Shown here in pieces: positions 4,001 through 5,452 of a DNA stretch of 5,452 nucleotides. A program made the translations under genes and the position numbers. The DNA is taken from the NCBI GenBank assembly GCA_002898975.1, contig BEID01000128.1:1-5452 (forward strand), written 5' to 3'. The stretch's first letter is position 1, and the number at the start of each line of letters is the position of its first letter. Below the pieces are notes generated by a model, which was not told the origin of the DNA, searched no databases, and was given only the letters and a program-made list of their open reading frames with translations. Source of the DNA: a bacterium HR27 (GTDB lineage Bacteria > Chloroflexota > Chloroflexia > Thermomicrobiales > Thermomicrobiaceae).

Positions 4001-5452
4001 ATGGCGGACTTCGTGCTTGGTCGACCAACGACGCTGGCGACGGAGGGGATGATCGCCACGCCGCATTACCTGGCGACGTTGGCAGGCTTGCGCGTCCTCC
4101 AGGACGGTGGGAACGCCGTGGATGCGGCGATCGCCGCCAACGCGGTGTTGGCGGTCGTCTACCCGCACATGTGCGGCATCGGTGGTGATGCCTTCTTTCT
4201 GATCTGGGAGCCACGCGAGCGACAACTCCTCGCGCTCAACGGCAGTGGCCGAGCACCCCAGGCGCTTTCCGCCGAAACGCTGCGATCCCGCGGTTTCCGG
4301 CTAGTTCCACCGAAGGGACCCTGGGGTGTGACGGTGCCTGGTGCGGTCGATGCCTGGGTGACCGTGCTCGAGCGCTGTGGCACGCGGCCGCTCGACGAGC
4401 TCCTGCAGCCAGCGATCGGCTATGCCGAGCGTGGCTTTCCGGTGAGTCGGCAGCTCGCGGCAGCGATCGCGCAGGAGGAGCAGGTGTTCCGCGGCCAACC
4501 GGCAGCCGTTGCCCAGTTTCTCCCCGAGGGTCGGCCACCCCAGCCGGGTACCATCCTGCGCCAACCCGCGCTGGCGGAGACGCTCCGCCTCATCGCCGAG
4601 CGTGGCCCGGAGGCCTTCTACCGTGGCCCGATCGCCGAGGAAATCGCAGCAGTCATCCAAGCGCACGGCGGCGCCATGACCGTCGATGATCTGGTGGCGC
4701 ATCGGTCGGACTGGGTCGAGCCGCTCCGGACGACGTATCGTGGCGTCGAGGTCGTGGAACTGCCGCCGAATACGCAGGGTGTGACTGCTCTCGAGCTGTT
4801 CAATATCGTGGAAGGCTTTCCTGTCGCAGAACTCGGCTGGGGAACGCCGGATCTCTTGCACCGCTTTCTCGAAGCCAAGAAGCTGGCCTTTGCCGACCGT
4901 GATCGCTATCTCGGTGATCCCGCCTTCGTCACGGTGCCGGTCAAGCGGTTGCTCGACAAGGGGTATGCGGCTGCCTTGCGCGCACGGATCGATCCGGAGC
5001 GTGCGGCGATCCCCCCGGCGCCGAACTGGGACAGCGACACGATCGCGCTGTGCGTGGTCGACCGGGAGGGTCGGGCCGTCTCGCTGATCCAGAGTCTTTA
5101 TAACTCTTTCGGTAGTGGACTCGTCGCTGCTGGTATGGTCTTGCACAACCGCGGTGCGTGCTTCGTCCTCGACGAGCGTTCACCGAACGTCCTCGAGCCT
5201 GGCAAGCGACCGTTGCATACCCTCATCCCCGCGATGGTGCTGCGCGGTGGTCGTCCGTGGGCAGTGTTCGGCACCATGGGTGGGCACGGTCAACCGGTCA
5301 TCCAACTGCAACTGGTGACCGGTAGCGTCGACTTCGGTTTCGAACCGCAGGAGGCGATCGAAGCAGCCCGTTGGGTGTCGCGGCACGAGCCAGGAGAGGG
5401 ACATGAGACGGTGTATCTCGAGCCGGTGCTCTTCGAGCGAGCCGGTGCGGAA
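4001..5452 (+). CDS. gamma-glutamyltransferase-family Ntn hydrolase (partial)
   Basis: The gene is open to the window edge: 484 codons are seen, and perhaps 40-60 are missing from a family of about 520-580. The precursor has the family layout. GGNAVDAAIAAN near residue 36 and HMCGIGGDAFF near 56 belong to the large subunit. Asp346-Thr347 is the expected self-cleavage site, and Thr347 would be the catalytic nucleophile of the small subunit. PGKRPLHT (400-407) and GTMGGHGQP (424-432) follow. No signal peptide is present, so the enzyme should be cytoplasmic, unlike classical periplasmic Ggt. Residues 80-86 read NGSGRAP where true GGTs carry a D-x-R-E-x-A-P pattern whose Arg holds the gamma-glutamyl carboxylate. 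The nucleophile context is TIALCVVD rather than TTHxSVVD. These features resemble the YwrD or oxamate amidohydrolase (HpxW)-like branch, so the substrate may be another amide. Family membership is certain; glutathione hydrolase activity is doubtful. Confidence 0.92.
   Translation, partial: MADFVLGRPTTLATEGMIATPHYLATLAGLRVLQDGGNAVDAAIAANAVLAVVYPHMCGIGGDAFFLIWEPRERQLLALNGSGRAPQALSAETLRSRGFRLVPPKGPWGVTVPGAVDAWVTVLERCGTRPLDELLQPAIGYAERGFPVSRQLAAAIAQEEQVFRGQPAAVAQFLPEGRPPQPGTILRQPALAETLRLIAERGPEAFYRGPIAEEIAAVIQAHGGAMTVDDLVAHRSDWVEPLRTTYRGVEVVELPPNTQGVTALELFNIVEGFPVAELGWGTPDLLHRFLEAKKLAFADRDRYLGDPAFVTVPVKRLLDKGYAAALRARIDPERAAIPPAPNWDSDTIALCVVDREGRAVSLIQSLYNSFGSGLVAAGMVLHNRGACFVLDERSPNVLEPGKRPLHTLIPAMVLRGGRPWAVFGTMGGHGQPVIQLQLVTGSVDFGFEPQEAIEAARWVSRHEPGEGHETVYLEPVLFERAGAE

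Noticed and set aside
3149..4225. 358-codon minus-strand open frame spanning the rnz start and the start of the GGT-like gene
   Set aside because: It is in another frame of the RNase Z gene, crosses both promoter candidates and the opposite gene start, and its Arg/Pro/Ala-rich translation has no domain character.
4301..5146. 281-codon minus-strand open frame
   Set aside because: It is entirely antisense to the GGT-family gene, whose protein motifs are unambiguous. It lacks a family match and a credible ribosome-binding site.
71..5452. A multi-gene defence or biosynthetic system
   Set aside because: The five genes are on both strands with separate promoters and gaps. None carries nuclease-effector, toxin, transposase or biosynthetic signatures that would connect them.

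Overview
This is a high-GC, Arg-rich, Lys-poor bacterial chromosomal segment. It most resembles Chloroflexota, perhaps the Thermomicrobia. The lineage is inferred mainly from the first gene, whose secreted domain (motifs such as VQYFDKTRMEL, VTNGLL, VGQHYYRWRYE) I associate with that phylum. No rRNA, tRNA, CRISPR array, transposase or phage gene is visible.

Layout, left to right. (1) 71-1384 (+) encodes a secreted two-domain protein: a signal peptide, a Chloroflexota-type extracellular domain and a DUF4352-like C-terminal domain with two cysteines. A perfect 13-bp inverted repeat follows it. (2) 1441-1638 is a non-coding, hairpin-prone leader. (3) 1639-2370 (+) encodes a membrane protein with an N-terminal zinc ribbon and a DUF4234-like region. 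(4) 2547-2915 (+) encodes a small, lysine-free, probably helical protein of unknown function. (5) 3106-3891 (-) encodes a ribonuclease Z-type metallo-beta-lactamase interrupted by an in-frame UGA. The conserved C-terminal motif continues in the same frame to a second stop at 2980-2982. (6) 4001 to the window end (+) encodes a gamma-glutamyltransferase-family Ntn hydrolase, cut by the window edge and divergent from the RNase Z gene.

The genes do not form an obvious pathway. They look like independent transcription units, each with its own spacing and ribosome-binding site. The 109-bp region between the RNase Z and GGT-like genes carries a good promoter candidate for each direction, both of extended -10 type.

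The observation most worth following is the RNase Z reading frame. The UGA falls exactly where relatives typically carry the Trp of an L-W-L-T-H motif. The 41 codons after it are open and recognisable as the RNase Z C-terminus, including the last metal-binding histidine. This could be a sequencing error, a very recent nonsense mutation, or UGA readthrough. I did not find a convincing novel multi-gene system in this window.
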